NCBI GenBank assembly: GCA_025462755.1
Contig: JAOAPF010000216.1
Location: 1-32,491 of the forward strand
Length of the DNA: 32,491 nt
Direction: 5' to 3'
Source: Edaphobacter sp.
GTDB lineage: Bacteria > Acidobacteriota > Terriglobia > Terriglobales > Acidobacteriaceae
Under the pieces are notes generated by a model. That model saw only the letters and a list, made by a program, of their open reading frames with translations. It did not search any database and was not told the origin of the DNA. A program made the position numbers and the translations under genes. Position 1 is the stretch's first letter. Each line of letters starts with the position of its first letter. Positions 16,490-25,077 of the stretch are shown here, one piece after another.

Positions 16490-16532
16490 GATTTGCTATG
16501 TCTTGTCATTGCCCTTTACCCATTCAAAGAGG

Positions 16533-16598
16533 TCGTCATTTCGACCGGAGCCGTTCGCGTTTTTTGCGAACGGCGCAGTGGAGAAACCTGCTTCTCTA
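16533..16598 (+). repeat. GTCAT-type dispersed repeat, copy 2, with inserted 9-bp hairpin
   Basis: It starts GTCATTTCGACCGGAGC and ends TGGAGAAACCTGCTTCTC. In between is a perfect 9-bp stem (16550-16558 with 16566-16574) around GTTTTTT. It is non-coding and follows copy 1 by about 45 bases. Confidence 0.6.
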
Positions 16599-16642
16599 CC
16601 TCGGAATTCAAACCGCTCAAAGCTATACTTGTAATCAAAGCC

Positions 16643-16669
16643 AAGACCCCGGCCACAAACCGGGGTCTT
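16643..16669 (+). terminator. Terminator after the DUF2891 gene
   Basis: A perfect 10-bp GC-rich stem (AAGACCCCGG 16643-16652 with 16660-16669) has a 7-base loop and is followed by CTTGTTT. It lies 219 bases after the DUF2891 stop and 28 bases before the MATE start, so it insulates the two genes. Confidence 0.75.
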
Positions 16670-16697
16670 CTTGTTTACCAGAAAATCCATTCAAACC

Positions 16698-18068
16698 ATG
16701 TCCGTCCGCAATCAAATCCGTCCCATGCTCACGCTCGCCCTGCCGCTCATCCTCGCCGAGGTCGGCTGGATGTCCATGGGCATCGTCGACACCATCATGG
16801 TCGGACACATGGCCAACCCGGCCCTCGCCATCGCCGCCGCAGCCCTGGGTCAGGTCCTCTACAACACCGTCGCCTTCGGCATCGCCGGCGTCCTTCTCGG
16901 CCTCGACACCTATCTCGCGCAGTCCCACGGGGCCGGCCGCTTCGACGAGGCCAACCGCTGGCTCCTCCACGGCCTCCTTCTCGCCGCCGGCCTCGCCCTC
17001 ACCCTCATCCTCATCATCCTCTGCGCCCCAGCCCTCATGCTGCGTCTCCCCATCGACCACGAAGTCCTCACCCTCTCTGTCTCCTTCCTCGGTGCGCTCA
17101 ACTACGGCACCCCCGCGCTCTTCCTCTACTTCACCCTTCGCCGCTACCTCCAGGCCTTCAACCACGTCCGCCCCATCGCCGTCGCCCTCGTCACGGCGAA
17201 CCTCATCAACGCCATCGGAAACTGGCTCCTCATCTTTGGTCATACGTGGGGCCCGATCAGAATCCCCGCGCTCGGCGTAACCGGAGCCGGCCTCGCCACC
17301 TCCGTCTCCCGCTGCTATCTCGCCCTCTTCATGGTCGTCTCGCTCTGGCGCATCGAACGCCGTCACCGCTACGGTCTCAGCAGCATGGTTCATCACTTCG
17401 AACCCACCCGCATCCGCCGCCTCGCCCTCCTCGGAGCCCCCGCCGGCGGCCAAATCTTCGTCGAAATCTCCATCTTCGGCATGGTCACCTTCCTCATCGG
17501 CACGATGGGCCGCCTCCCCCTCGCCGGGCACGAAATCGCCCTCAACTGTGCCAGCTTCACCTTCATGGTGCCCTTCGCGATCTCAGCAGCAGCCGCAGTT
17601 CGCGTAGGCCAGGCCATAGGCCGCAAGGCTCCCGCCGAAGCCGCCTCCGCTGGATGGGCCGCCATCGCCCTCGGAGCCGGAGCCATGGCCGTCTTCTCCG
17701 CCATCTACTTCCTTTTTCCCCACCTCATCGCCAGCTCCTTCACCGCCGACCCCGCCGTCATCGCCGCCACCATCCCCTTACTCTTCGTAGCCGCCATCTT
17801 CCAGTTCTTCGACGGCCTCCAGATCACCGCCACCGGAGCCCTCCGCGGCGCAGGCAACACCCACGCGGGCCTCATCGTCCAGATCATCGGTTACTGGATC
17901 ATCGGCCTCCCCATCGGCTACCTCATCGCCTTCCACAATCACCACGGAGCCGTCGGCCTCTGGCTTGGCCTCTGCGCCGGCCTCATCCTCGCCGGCGTCG
18001 CCCTCACCACCATCTGGCATCGCACCACGAAAAAGCTGAGAGCTGCTTCCCAGTTAGTTTCTAATTAG
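16698..18068 (+). CDS. MATE family multidrug/toxin efflux transporter
   Basis: The 456-residue protein has twelve predicted membrane helices in two six-helix halves. Typical NorM-like segments are LALPLILAEVGWMSMGIVD and IVDTIMVGHM near the N-terminus and FFDGLQITATGALRGAGNTH in the second half. It should export cationic drugs or metabolites in exchange for Na+ or H+ across the inner membrane; the substrate is not readable. An in-frame TTG lies at 16671, inside the terminator tail, so ATG 16698 (MSVRNQIRPML) is preferred; no ribosome site is visible. The last 8 bases overlap the convergent M20 peptidase gene. A very long plus-strand frame in another register is a composition shadow of this gene. 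Confidence 0.93.
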   Translation: MSVRNQIRPMLTLALPLILAEVGWMSMGIVDTIMVGHMANPALAIAAAALGQVLYNTVAFGIAGVLLGLDTYLAQSHGAGRFDEANRWLLHGLLLAAGLALTLILIILCAPALMLRLPIDHEVLTLSVSFLGALNYGTPALFLYFTLRRYLQAFNHVRPIAVALVTANLINAIGNWLLIFGHTWGPIRIPALGVTGAGLATSVSRCYLALFMVVSLWRIERRHRYGLSSMVHHFEPTRIRRLALLGAPAGGQIFVEISIFGMVTFLIGTMGRLPLAGHEIALNCASFTFMVPFAISAAAAVRVGQAIGRKAPAEAASAGWAAIALGAGAMAVFSAIYFLFPHLIASSFTADPAVIAATIPLLFVAAIFQFFDGLQITATGALRGAGNTHAGLIVQIIGYWIIGLPIGYLIAFHNHHGAVGLWLGLCAGLILAGVALTTIWHRTTKKLRAASQLVSN

Positions 18069-19395
18069 TCTTCGACAAGCGATACATCAACAGCGCCATC
18101 CGTTTAGCCTGCCGCGGAATCGAGTCCAGAAACACCGTCTCGCCCTCCGCATGCGCGCCTTCGCCCATCACCCCGGTTCCCACCAGCCCCGGAACGTAAG
18201 GCGCAACGAAAGCAATATCCCCGGCCCCCCGCGCCATCGGATCCATCTCTTCCATCACCGGCAGCCCCAGCGTCGCATTCACCTCGTTTAGTTGTCTCAC
18301 CAGCGCATGTCCAGCTTCCGTAGTCGGCATCGCGGGATACCCCTCTCCAAACGAAATCGTCGCTCCGGTCTTCGGAAGGTGATCTGCCACAATCGCCTGC
18401 ATCTTCGCCTGCACTCGCGTCATCTGCTCGTTGTCCAGCGTGCGCACATCGCCAAGCGCCGAAGCCGCCGGCGGAACGACGTTGCTCTTCCCCGCAGCCT
18501 CGCCGCCAGTTCCATTTGCATTCATCGTCGCGGTTGCCCCGCCCAACACAAGCCCAACGTTGTACGTCAGCCCCGACTCTCTCAGCTCCTTCCGGAACGC
18601 ATCCAGAATCCGCGCCAGCTCATAGATCGCACCATCTCCCATTCGCTCGCTGAACACCTGCGATGAGTGCCCCGTCTTACCCGACGTCTCGATCCGCCAG
18701 GTCCCCGAACTCCGCCTGCTGATGCTCTGCACGTCCTTGCCGTCGACAATCCCACCAGGCTCAAACTCCAGCGCCACATCGCTCCGCTTCGCCGCATCGA
18801 CCATGTCCTTCCGCGAGACGCTGACCGGATCTCCATGCCGCTCCTCGTCCCCGCTCAGCACAATCCTGATCTCAGCGTTATCCAGCACTCCCGCCGCCTT
18901 CATCGCCTGCAGCGCTGCCAGCATCACCACCAGGCCGCCCTTCATGTCATTCACACCCGGCCCCGTAGCTACATTGCCATTCGTCCCCGGCACAATTGAA
19001 TACTTCTGAAAGCTGCTGCTCAACTCGAACACTGTATCCAGATGCCCAATCAGCAGCATCCGCTTTCCGCATTTACCCGACCCGGCAGCACAAACATGCT
19101 CCGCCACCAGATCCCCGGCGCGTCCATCGAGGCTATCCATAGGCATCCATTGCACCTTGAAGCCAAGCGCTTCAAGCTGAGGCGCAACGACCTCCTTCAC
19201 CGCCACCACCCCGGCAAGATTCATCGTGCCGCTGTTGATGTTCACCAGCTTCTCCAGCAGACCAATGGCTCCAGGCGTCTCCGCATCGACAGCCTTCACC
19301 ATCGCGCTCTCCGCCGCAGACGGTAGTTTCTGTGCCATCCCCGTCAAACACACTGCCGCCAAAACCAGCACGCCAACAAACCCTGTCTTGTTCAT
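18061..19395 (-). CDS. Secreted M20 family metallopeptidase (carboxypeptidase G2-like)
   Basis: The 444-residue peptidase has a signal peptide (about 1-21, ending GMAQ). Metal and catalytic residues are in place: H118 and D120 (LIGHLDTVF), bridging D150 (GVNDMKGG), catalytic E184 and metal-binding E185 (SGDEERHG), EFEPGG downstream, and a C-terminal histidine in GEGAHAEGE. A dimerisation domain lies between. It removes C-terminal glutamate or similar residues from peptides or folate-like compounds outside the cytoplasm. The frame opens at 19461, but the upstream part covers simple repeats. ATG 19395 gives the signal peptide, though without a clear ribosome site. It converges on the MATE gene with an 8-base overlap. 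Confidence 0.9.
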   Translation of the reverse strand: MNKTGFVGVLVLAAVCLTGMAQKLPSAAESAMVKAVDAETPGAIGLLEKLVNINSGTMNLAGVVAVKEVVAPQLEALGFKVQWMPMDSLDGRAGDLVAEHVCAAGSGKCGKRMLLIGHLDTVFELSSSFQKYSIVPGTNGNVATGPGVNDMKGGLVVMLAALQAMKAAGVLDNAEIRIVLSGDEERHGDPVSVSRKDMVDAAKRSDVALEFEPGGIVDGKDVQSISRRSSGTWRIETSGKTGHSSQVFSERMGDGAIYELARILDAFRKELRESGLTYNVGLVLGGATATMNANGTGGEAAGKSNVVPPAASALGDVRTLDNEQMTRVQAKMQAIVADHLPKTGATISFGEGYPAMPTTEAGHALVRQLNEVNATLGLPVMEEMDPMARGAGDIAFVAPYVPGLVGTGVMGEGAHAEGETVFLDSIPRQAKRMALLMYRLSKTN

Positions 19396-19423
19396 ATGCG
19401 CGGAGAATATCACACCGGGAACG

Positions 19424-19495
19424 GACAACTGACTGAGAACCGACAACCCAAAAACTGACAACTGACAACCGGAAATTGATAACTGATAACTAACT
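19424..19495 (+). repeat. Degenerate heptamer repeat (GAYAACT)
   Basis: GACAACT or GATAACT units occur at 19424-19430, 19457-19463, 19464-19469 (partial), 19478-19484 and 19485-19491, with decayed units between and a final AACT. The array fills the gap between the M20 start and the FUSC stop, and its right end forms the FUSC stop codon. Confidence 0.6.
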
Positions 19496-21688
19496 CATCG
19501 GCATAGTCTCCCGCACCCTCGTCTTCGAGCCCGTCGTCAACGTAATCGCCGCCACGCGCTCCAGCACGGCCACCTGGCGCTCCACCCGGCGCATCTGCTG
19601 CTCGGCCACGCTGCCGCCATCGCGTATCGTCGCATTTGCAGGATCATCGACCGGCTGCACTTCACCGCCGCCCAGCAGCGCAGAACTCACCCGATCCAGC
19701 CTTCCCGCCACCGCCTCCATCCTCTTCACCGCCAGCGAGCTCCCCTCTCCTACCACGGCCAATGTTGTCACCGCCCACGTCAACCGCCGCAGATACGTGA
19801 CAAACGTCAGCGCCTCCTCCCACCGGCTGGCCTTCCCCACCCGTGGCTCCAGCATCAGCCGGTCGAGAGTTTCCTCAGCGTCATTGATCGACAACCCGCA
19901 GCTTCGTCGCGCCGGAGCCAGCACCTCCCGCTCCGCTGCCATCCGCATCGCCGCACTGGTTGCCCAGAACTGAAGCATTGCCCGCACATAAGCCGCATCG
20001 GCCGCCGCCCCGCGCCCCAGCAGCTTCCCCAGCTCGATCTGTTCGCGCTCCGGCCACAGCACGCGCATCGCAAGTACCGCGACCGCCGCTCCCAGCACCG
20101 TAGTCTCCATCCGCACTCCGGCAAAATGCCAGTCCTGCAGACGCGGCAGGCTCATCAACACAAAAGTCGGCGTCAGAAAAAAACAGTACCACCCATAGTC
20201 CACCGCATACGTCGCCAGCGTCAGCACCGACGTCACCGTAATCACCGCAATAATCCAGCCCTCGCTATGCACCGAAGCGGCGAGTATCGCCGCCAGCAGG
20301 CCTCCGGCAATCGTCCCGCCGACCCGTTGCATCCCGCGTCGCAGCGTCCCCGACCCATACGGCTGCAGCACAATAATCGACGTCATCGCCAGCCAGAACC
20401 CATGCGAGACATGCAGCATCTGGATCAGCACAACGTCCACGCCTGCCACCACGGCCATCCGCACCGCATGCCGCATCATCACCGACTTCCACGTCCAGTT
20501 CGTCCTCACCGCATCCAACGGTGCACGAAGCCATGAAGGAAGCCACGAAGCGATCTGTCCCGTCTCGCCCGAATCCCGTCGACTCATCGCCGTCCTTCTC
20601 TCCGCGCTCCTGCGAAACTCCACGCCGCTCCAGACCGCCCGCACCGACTCGAACGCAATCTGGACGTTCTGCAGCGTGTCCTGTTCCTCCGCCCTCAGGT
20701 GCGACAGCAGCGATCCCTCCGCGGCTTCTCTCCCCGCAGCTGCCCTTCGCCCTCGTCCAGAAACATGCTCCAGCGAGTGAGAGCCCTCCGGCGCAAACGA
20801 AGCCCCTCCATCCGCCGGCCGCTGCTGCAGCCCCTCCGCCACCGCCCGCGCCGCTCCGCTCAGCCCCCGCAGCGCCTCTGCCAGCGCCTGACGCGAGGCT
20901 TCATCCCTCACCCTCTCGGCCAACTCCGTCCATCGGATCGTCTGCCCAAAGAGCATATCCGCCGTCTCCAGCAGCACCGACAGACTCCGCGCCCGCACTG
21001 TTCTTGCCGTGGTCCTCGCACCCGTCGTGCCCAGCGCAGTGCGCGCTGCCTCTATCTGCGTTCGCATCGCCCGCTGCAGTTCATGCATGCGCAACCGCTG
21101 CGCCTCTCGCTCCTTGCCATGCCCTAACCCCACCTGCACCCCAGCCGTAAACCGCGCCAGCATCGCATAACACTCTGCCACGGCCAGTCGAGCCGGACGA
21201 AATGGATCCACCGGCCACAGCCCCAGGCTCAACACCGCCGCCCACGCACCCGCCAGCAGAAACGCCGCCGCATTCCCCACAGCACCGCGCAGCGTATGCG
21301 TTCCTCCGCCCAATCCCGCAAAGTAAATCACCAGCACAATCACGCTCGTCGAAGCCACCGGCTGCGCCACCACACGCGCAAACGTCGCGACAAAGCAAAA
21401 CGCCGCCGTCACCAGCACCGCCACCCAGAATGTCCCCGCTACCATGGAACCCACAACACAAGCCACCGCCCCACCCAGCAGCACCGTCATCATCGTCGTC
21501 AACCGGCTCCGGTAAGGCCCCCCATTGTCCACCAGAATCGTCTCGAACCCACCCAGCGCCGCCCACCCCATCGGTTTGCCCAGCAGGGAACAGACCACCA
21601 TCGCCGCTGCCACCGCAACCCCGGCGCGAAGCCCGCGCGCCCAGTGCAGCTTCCGTGTCACCTCTTCCAGCTTCGTCAAGGCGTGCAT
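19490..21688 (-). CDS. FUSC family inner-membrane protein (aromatic acid exporter-like)
   Basis: The 732-residue protein has two membrane blocks: about residues 20-165 (RAGVAVAAAMVVCSLLGKPMGW, then five more helices) and about 395-545 (MRHAVRMAVVAGVDVVLIQMLH onward). Each is followed by a long cytoplasmic helical domain. This is the FUSC/YccS/AaeB layout; such proteins are thought to export aromatic acids, but the substrate is unknown here. The ATG at 21688 lies 23 bases after the EamA stop, so the two are co-transcribed. Its last residues (AITLTTGSKTRVRETMP) nearly copy the C-terminus of the unrelated EamA gene, encoded by a 53-bp repeat. The start has only a weak GAAGA ribosome site. Confidence 0.85.
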   Translation of the reverse strand: MHALTKLEEVTRKLHWARGLRAGVAVAAAMVVCSLLGKPMGWAALGGFETILVDNGGPYRSRLTTMMTVLLGGAVACVVGSMVAGTFWVAVLVTAAFCFVATFARVVAQPVASTSVIVLVIYFAGLGGGTHTLRGAVGNAAAFLLAGAWAAVLSLGLWPVDPFRPARLAVAECYAMLARFTAGVQVGLGHGKEREAQRLRMHELQRAMRTQIEAARTALGTTGARTTARTVRARSLSVLLETADMLFGQTIRWTELAERVRDEASRQALAEALRGLSGAARAVAEGLQQRPADGGASFAPEGSHSLEHVSGRGRRAAAGREAAEGSLLSHLRAEEQDTLQNVQIAFESVRAVWSGVEFRRSAERRTAMSRRDSGETGQIASWLPSWLRAPLDAVRTNWTWKSVMMRHAVRMAVVAGVDVVLIQMLHVSHGFWLAMTSIIVLQPYGSGTLRRGMQRVGGTIAGGLLAAILAASVHSEGWIIAVITVTSVLTLATYAVDYGWYCFFLTPTFVLMSLPRLQDWHFAGVRMETTVLGAAVAVLAMRVLWPEREQIELGKLLGRGAAADAAYVRAMLQFWATSAAMRMAAEREVLAPARRSCGLSINDAEETLDRLMLEPRVGKASRWEEALTFVTYLRRLTWAVTTLAVVGEGSSLAVKRMEAVAGRLDRVSSALLGGGEVQPVDDPANATIRDGGSVAEQQMRRVERQVAVLERVAAITLTTGSKTRVRETMPMS
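19499..19551 (-). repeat. 53-bp direct repeat, FUSC copy
   Basis: 48 of 53 bases match 21721-21773, in the same orientation and same reading frame. It encodes the last residues of FUSC. The two copies lie 2222 bases apart and bracket the whole FUSC gene. Confidence 0.9.
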
Positions 21689-21711
21689 TCTTCAAGTCTA
21701 GCCGCGAGCCT

Positions 21712-22626
21712 TCACGTCACCGGCATTGTCTCCCGCACCCGAGTCTTCGACCGCGTCGTCAACGTAATCGCCGAAGCCAGAATCAACCCGCCCCCAGCCC
21801 ACGCACTCGGCCCCAGTCTCTCCCCCAGCACCAGAACTCCCAGCAGGCTCCCCATCAGCGGCTCCATATTCAACAGCACCCCCGCCTGCGAAGCCGGAAC
21901 CTGCGTCATCCCCCAGTTCCACAGAAGCGTCGTCGTCGCCGTACACAACACCCCACTTCCCGCCAGCGCCAGCCAAGCCTTCATCGAAACCCCCGCAACT
22001 GGTGGCATCCCATACCGCACCGGAACCCAAACCATCAGCATCGCTGTTCCGATCGCCAACCCATACGCCGTCACCACCACATGCGAGTGCCGCCCCATCA
22101 GCTTCTTATTGATCAAAACCCAGAACAGCGCAATCAGCAGCGACACCACGACCAGCAAATCCCCCTCCAGCGTAGCCCCTCCCTCATGCGAGCCGCCACC
22201 AAGCGCGATCAGCCCCGCTCCGCACGTCGAACCCGCCAGCGCTATCCAGCCCACGCGATCCATCCGCTCATGGGCGAACACCGCCGCCCCCACGGCCAGA
22301 ATCACCGGCATCGTCCCCACCATCAGCGCGGCATGACTCACCGTCGTAATCGACAGCGCATAAAACTGTATCAGGAATTGCGCCGGCACCCCGAGAAAAG
22401 ACGCCACCACCAGCAGCCCCCACTCCCTTCTGTTCAACCCCGGACGATGCGTCACCAGCAGCGGCAGCAAGACCACAATCGCAAACAAAAACCGGTACAG
22501 CACCATATCCGCGACGCCCATCTCCCTCAGCGCAATCTTGCCGAAGAAAAATCCGCACCCCCAGAAACAACTAGCCAACGCACACGCCGCAAACCCCAGC
22601 GCCCGTCTCTTCTCCAAAACCGCCAT
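21712..22626 (-). CDS. EamA/DMT family transporter
   Basis: The 304-residue protein has ten membrane helices in two EamA repeats. The first starts ACALASCFWGCGFFFGKIAL; the second starts after about residue 150 (LLVVVSLLIALFWVLINKKL). The ending LGERLGPSAWAGGGLILASAITLTTR is typical of the last EamA helix. It is expected to export or take up small metabolites (amino acids, nucleosides); the substrate is unknown. The frame opens at 22644, but ATG 22626 (MAVLEKRRALG) fits better, with GAGAG 7 bases and GGAG 2 bases before it. It is followed by FUSC in the same direction. Its 3' end carries one copy of the 53-bp repeat, which here reads as a natural extension of the last helix. Confidence 0.9.
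   Translation of the reverse strand: MAVLEKRRALGFAACALASCFWGCGFFFGKIALREMGVADMVLYRFLFAIVVLLPLLVTHRPGLNRREWGLLVVASFLGVPAQFLIQFYALSITTVSHAALMVGTMPVILAVGAAVFAHERMDRVGWIALAGSTCGAGLIALGGGSHEGGATLEGDLLVVVSLLIALFWVLINKKLMGRHSHVVVTAYGLAIGTAMLMVWVPVRYGMPPVAGVSMKAWLALAGSGVLCTATTTLLWNWGMTQVPASQAGVLLNMEPLMGSLLGVLVLGERLGPSAWAGGGLILASAITLTTRSKTRVRETMPVT
21721..21773 (-). repeat. 53-bp direct repeat, EamA copy
   Basis: This is the partner of 19499-19551 (48/53 identical). It encodes the residues AITLTTRSKTRVRETMP at the end of the EamA protein. Because the residues continue the last membrane helix, this copy is probably the original. Confidence 0.9.
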
Positions 22627-22653
22627 AACTCCACTCTCGCACACTCGGAAAAG

Positions 22654-22685
22654 AAAAACGGGAAGAAGCCGAAGCTCCCTCCCGT
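22654..22685 (-). terminator. Rho-independent terminator of the M13 peptidase gene
   Basis: On the minus strand a 12-bp stem (22685-22674 with 22669-22658, two G-U pairs) closes a UUCG tetraloop and is followed by T's (22657-22654). It lies 42 bases after the M13 stop and before the EamA start. It is a textbook structure that separates the two genes. Confidence 0.9.
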
Positions 22686-22726
22686 CGCACCGTAGTTCTC
22701 TACTCCCTATTCCCTACTCCGTGCCT

Positions 22727-24844
22727 TTACCAAACCCGGCAGCTATTCACTGGCACCATGGTCGAGCCCTTCTTACATCCAAACGCCCCCGCAAACCCCG
22801 GCTGATTCACGATCGCGCCATTCGCACGAAAGTGATCTGGAGAATGCGGATCCGTCAGCACCTGGTTCCTCACCGATTCAGGTCTCGAGTTCTCGCAGTA
22901 GTTTTGCGCGAACCCGATGTAGAACCGCTGCGGCGCCGTGTATCCGTCCTTCTTCGCCTCGAGGTTCACGCCCTCTTTCTTCGCCCGGTCCAGATACGCC
23001 AGGTACGCCAGCAGCAAGCCGCCATTATCGGCAGTGTTCTCGCCCAGCGTCAGCTTGCCGTTCACCTTCACGTCGTCAACCGCAACAAAGTTGCCGTACT
23101 CATTCTCAATGCAGCCCGTCCGCGACTCGAACTTCTTCGTATCATCGGCGGTCCACCAGTCGCTCAAATTGCCCTTGCCGTCGAACTTCTTGCCTTCATC
23201 GTCGAACCCATGCGTCAGCTCATGTCCAATCACCGCGCCGATGTGCCCATAGTTCACCGCATCATCCTGCGAAGGGTCATAGAACGAAGGCTGCAGAATT
23301 CCGGCAGGGAAGTTGATGTCGTTCATGCTCGGGTCGTAGTAAGCATTCACCGTCGGTGGACTCATGCCCCACTCGTTATGGTCCACCGGCTGGCCGATCT
23401 TCGCCAGCTGGCGGTCATTCTCAAACGCCTCCGCGCGCTGCTGATTGCCCAGCGCGTCATCCGGCTTGATCTCCAGCTTCGTGTAATCCCTGAACTTATC
23501 CGGATACCCAATCTTGTTGGCCACCAGATGCAACTTCTCCTTCGCCTTCGCCTTCGTCGCCGGAGACATCCAGTCCAGCTGGTCGATATCGCGGCCCATC
23601 GCCCCTTCGATATCGCTCACCATCTGCACCATCTTCGTCTTGCTGTTCGCCGGGAAGTACTGCTCCACATACACCTTGCCCAGTGCCTCCCCCAGCGCGC
23701 CATTTACCGAGTTCGAACAGCGCTTCCACCGCGCCGCCTGCTCCGGCTGTCCATTCAGCTTGCGTCCATAAAAATCAAAGTTCTCCGCATCGAACTTCTT
23801 TGGCAACCGGCCCGCCGACTTCGTCAGCACCTCATACCGCATATACGCCTTCAGCGTATCCAGATCCGTCGCATGCACCGCCTTCATCAAGGCAGGCAGG
23901 TACTCCGGAGTCGCATTGTTCAACTCGCTCACCCGCGGCGAATGGATCGCATCCTGAAACGTTCCAAAGTCCACCCCCGGTATCGTTGCCTCAAACGTCG
24001 CGATCGGCTGCATATGGTAGGTCTTTTCCGGCTCCCTCAAATCAACCACGCCCAGCGAAGCTTTCGCGAGTTCCGTCTCGAACGAGAGAATATTCTTCGC
24101 GTCCTTCGCCGCCTGCTCCGGAGAGCTTCCCGCCAGCTCCAGCATCTTTGCCACGTGCGCGACATACTGCTGCCGCAGCGTCTCATCCTTGGCTCCCGTG
24201 CGCAGGTAATAATCCTTCTCCGGCATCCCTAGCCCACCCTGGATCACCATCGCAATCTGCTTGCTTGCGTCCTTGAAGTCCTGCTGCTCGCCGTACCCGA
24301 AGAACACATTCACGCCCATCCGCTGCAGCTTGCCAACCAGCGCCGGCAACTGGTCCGCACTCGTCACCGCATCGATCTCCTTCAACAGAGGCTCCACCGG
24401 ATCCAGCCCCTTCGCGTCGATCGCATCCGTATCCATGCATGCCTTGAAGTAGTCGCCGATCTTCTGTTCATCAGGCGACCGCCCCGCACCGCCGGCCGCG
24501 GCTTTGGTCAGGATTCCATTCAGCGCCTGCGTATTCACGTTGTACAAAGCGTAAAACTGGTCCACCGCCGGCTGGTCTGCCGGAATCGGATGATTCGCCG
24601 CAAACTTCCCGCAGGCAAATTTGTAAAAGTCATTGCACGGGTCCACCGTCTTATCGATCGAGGTCGTATCGAACCCCGGAATCGGCTTATAGACCTCGTG
24701 CGGCTTGCCGCCGTCCGCCGCGGCCTTCACCTCTTGCGCAACTCCCGCGCTCCAGTCCCCCGCCACAACCAGAGCCGCCGCCGCAATCCATCCAGCCCGC
24801 TTGCCAACCTTACCTGCCTTCGCTAACTTCCGTCCGTTCAACAT
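22727..24844 (-). CDS. Secreted M13 family zinc metallopeptidase (neprilysin/PepO-like)
   Basis: The 705-residue endopeptidase has a signal peptide (about 1-36), then the M13 N-terminal domain beginning DPCNDFYKFACGKF (68-81). The substrate-binding segment NAYYDP begins at N500. The zinc motif is HELTH (H541, E542, H545), and the third ligand is E602 in GENTADNGG, followed by D606. It ends with CRVW, the normal M13 terminus. It cleaves peptides up to about 40 residues in the periplasm or outside the cell. The ATG at 24844 has GAGGGAG (24850-24856 on the minus strand) at 5 bases spacing. Length and motifs are complete. A strong terminator follows at 22654-22685. Confidence 0.95.
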   Translation of the reverse strand: MLNGRKLAKAGKVGKRAGWIAAAALVVAGDWSAGVAQEVKAAADGGKPHEVYKPIPGFDTTSIDKTVDPCNDFYKFACGKFAANHPIPADQPAVDQFYALYNVNTQALNGILTKAAAGGAGRSPDEQKIGDYFKACMDTDAIDAKGLDPVEPLLKEIDAVTSADQLPALVGKLQRMGVNVFFGYGEQQDFKDASKQIAMVIQGGLGMPEKDYYLRTGAKDETLRQQYVAHVAKMLELAGSSPEQAAKDAKNILSFETELAKASLGVVDLREPEKTYHMQPIATFEATIPGVDFGTFQDAIHSPRVSELNNATPEYLPALMKAVHATDLDTLKAYMRYEVLTKSAGRLPKKFDAENFDFYGRKLNGQPEQAARWKRCSNSVNGALGEALGKVYVEQYFPANSKTKMVQMVSDIEGAMGRDIDQLDWMSPATKAKAKEKLHLVANKIGYPDKFRDYTKLEIKPDDALGNQQRAEAFENDRQLAKIGQPVDHNEWGMSPPTVNAYYDPSMNDINFPAGILQPSFYDPSQDDAVNYGHIGAVIGHELTHGFDDEGKKFDGKGNLSDWWTADDTKKFESRTGCIENEYGNFVAVDDVKVNGKLTLGENTADNGGLLLAYLAYLDRAKKEGVNLEAKKDGYTAPQRFYIGFAQNYCENSRPESVRNQVLTDPHSPDHFRANGAIVNQPGFAGAFGCKKGSTMVPVNSCRVW

Positions 24845-24901
24845 TGCGTCTCCCTCACTTTGTCTTGCTCGCTTCTGTGTTTACTTGCCCTTGCTTTTCT
24901 T

Positions 24902-24931
24902 ATTGTCATTCCCGAAGGGAATCTGCTTCTC
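24902..24931 (+). repeat. GTCAT-type dispersed repeat, copy 3
   Basis: It reads ATTGTCATTCCC GAA GGGAAT CTGCTTCTC. The perfect hairpin is 24908-24913 with 24917-24922. The preceding TTGCCCTTGCTTTTCT also matches the left flank of copy 1. The gap 24845-25077 holds this and nothing else I can name. Confidence 0.7.
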
Positions 24932-25077
24932 GCCTACATATCTAATCAGCCTTTGTACCACCGGCCAAGTCCACAAACCATGCCACCCGTCACAGATGCA
25001 CACGTTGCCCCCGCTCCTGCGTCTGTGAAACATTACTCCTACGCGCGATTGATAAAGTGGGATACGCGCCTGTTGCC

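Noticed and set aside
16493-18064. 523-codon plus-strand frame over the MATE gene
   Set aside because: It is Arg/His/Pro-rich, low in hydrophobic pattern, and lies in another register of a clear membrane transporter.
19499-21773. Insertion sequence around FUSC
   Set aside because: The repeats are direct, not inverted, and no transposase or integrase lies between them.
21202-22695. 497-codon plus-strand frame opposite FUSC/EamA
   Set aside because: It is Pro/Ser/Arg/His-rich throughout; both minus-strand genes show real helices and families.
22538-24232. 564-codon plus-strand frame opposite the M13 peptidase
   Set aside because: It is Arg/Leu/His-rich with no motif, while the minus strand has the complete M13 active site.
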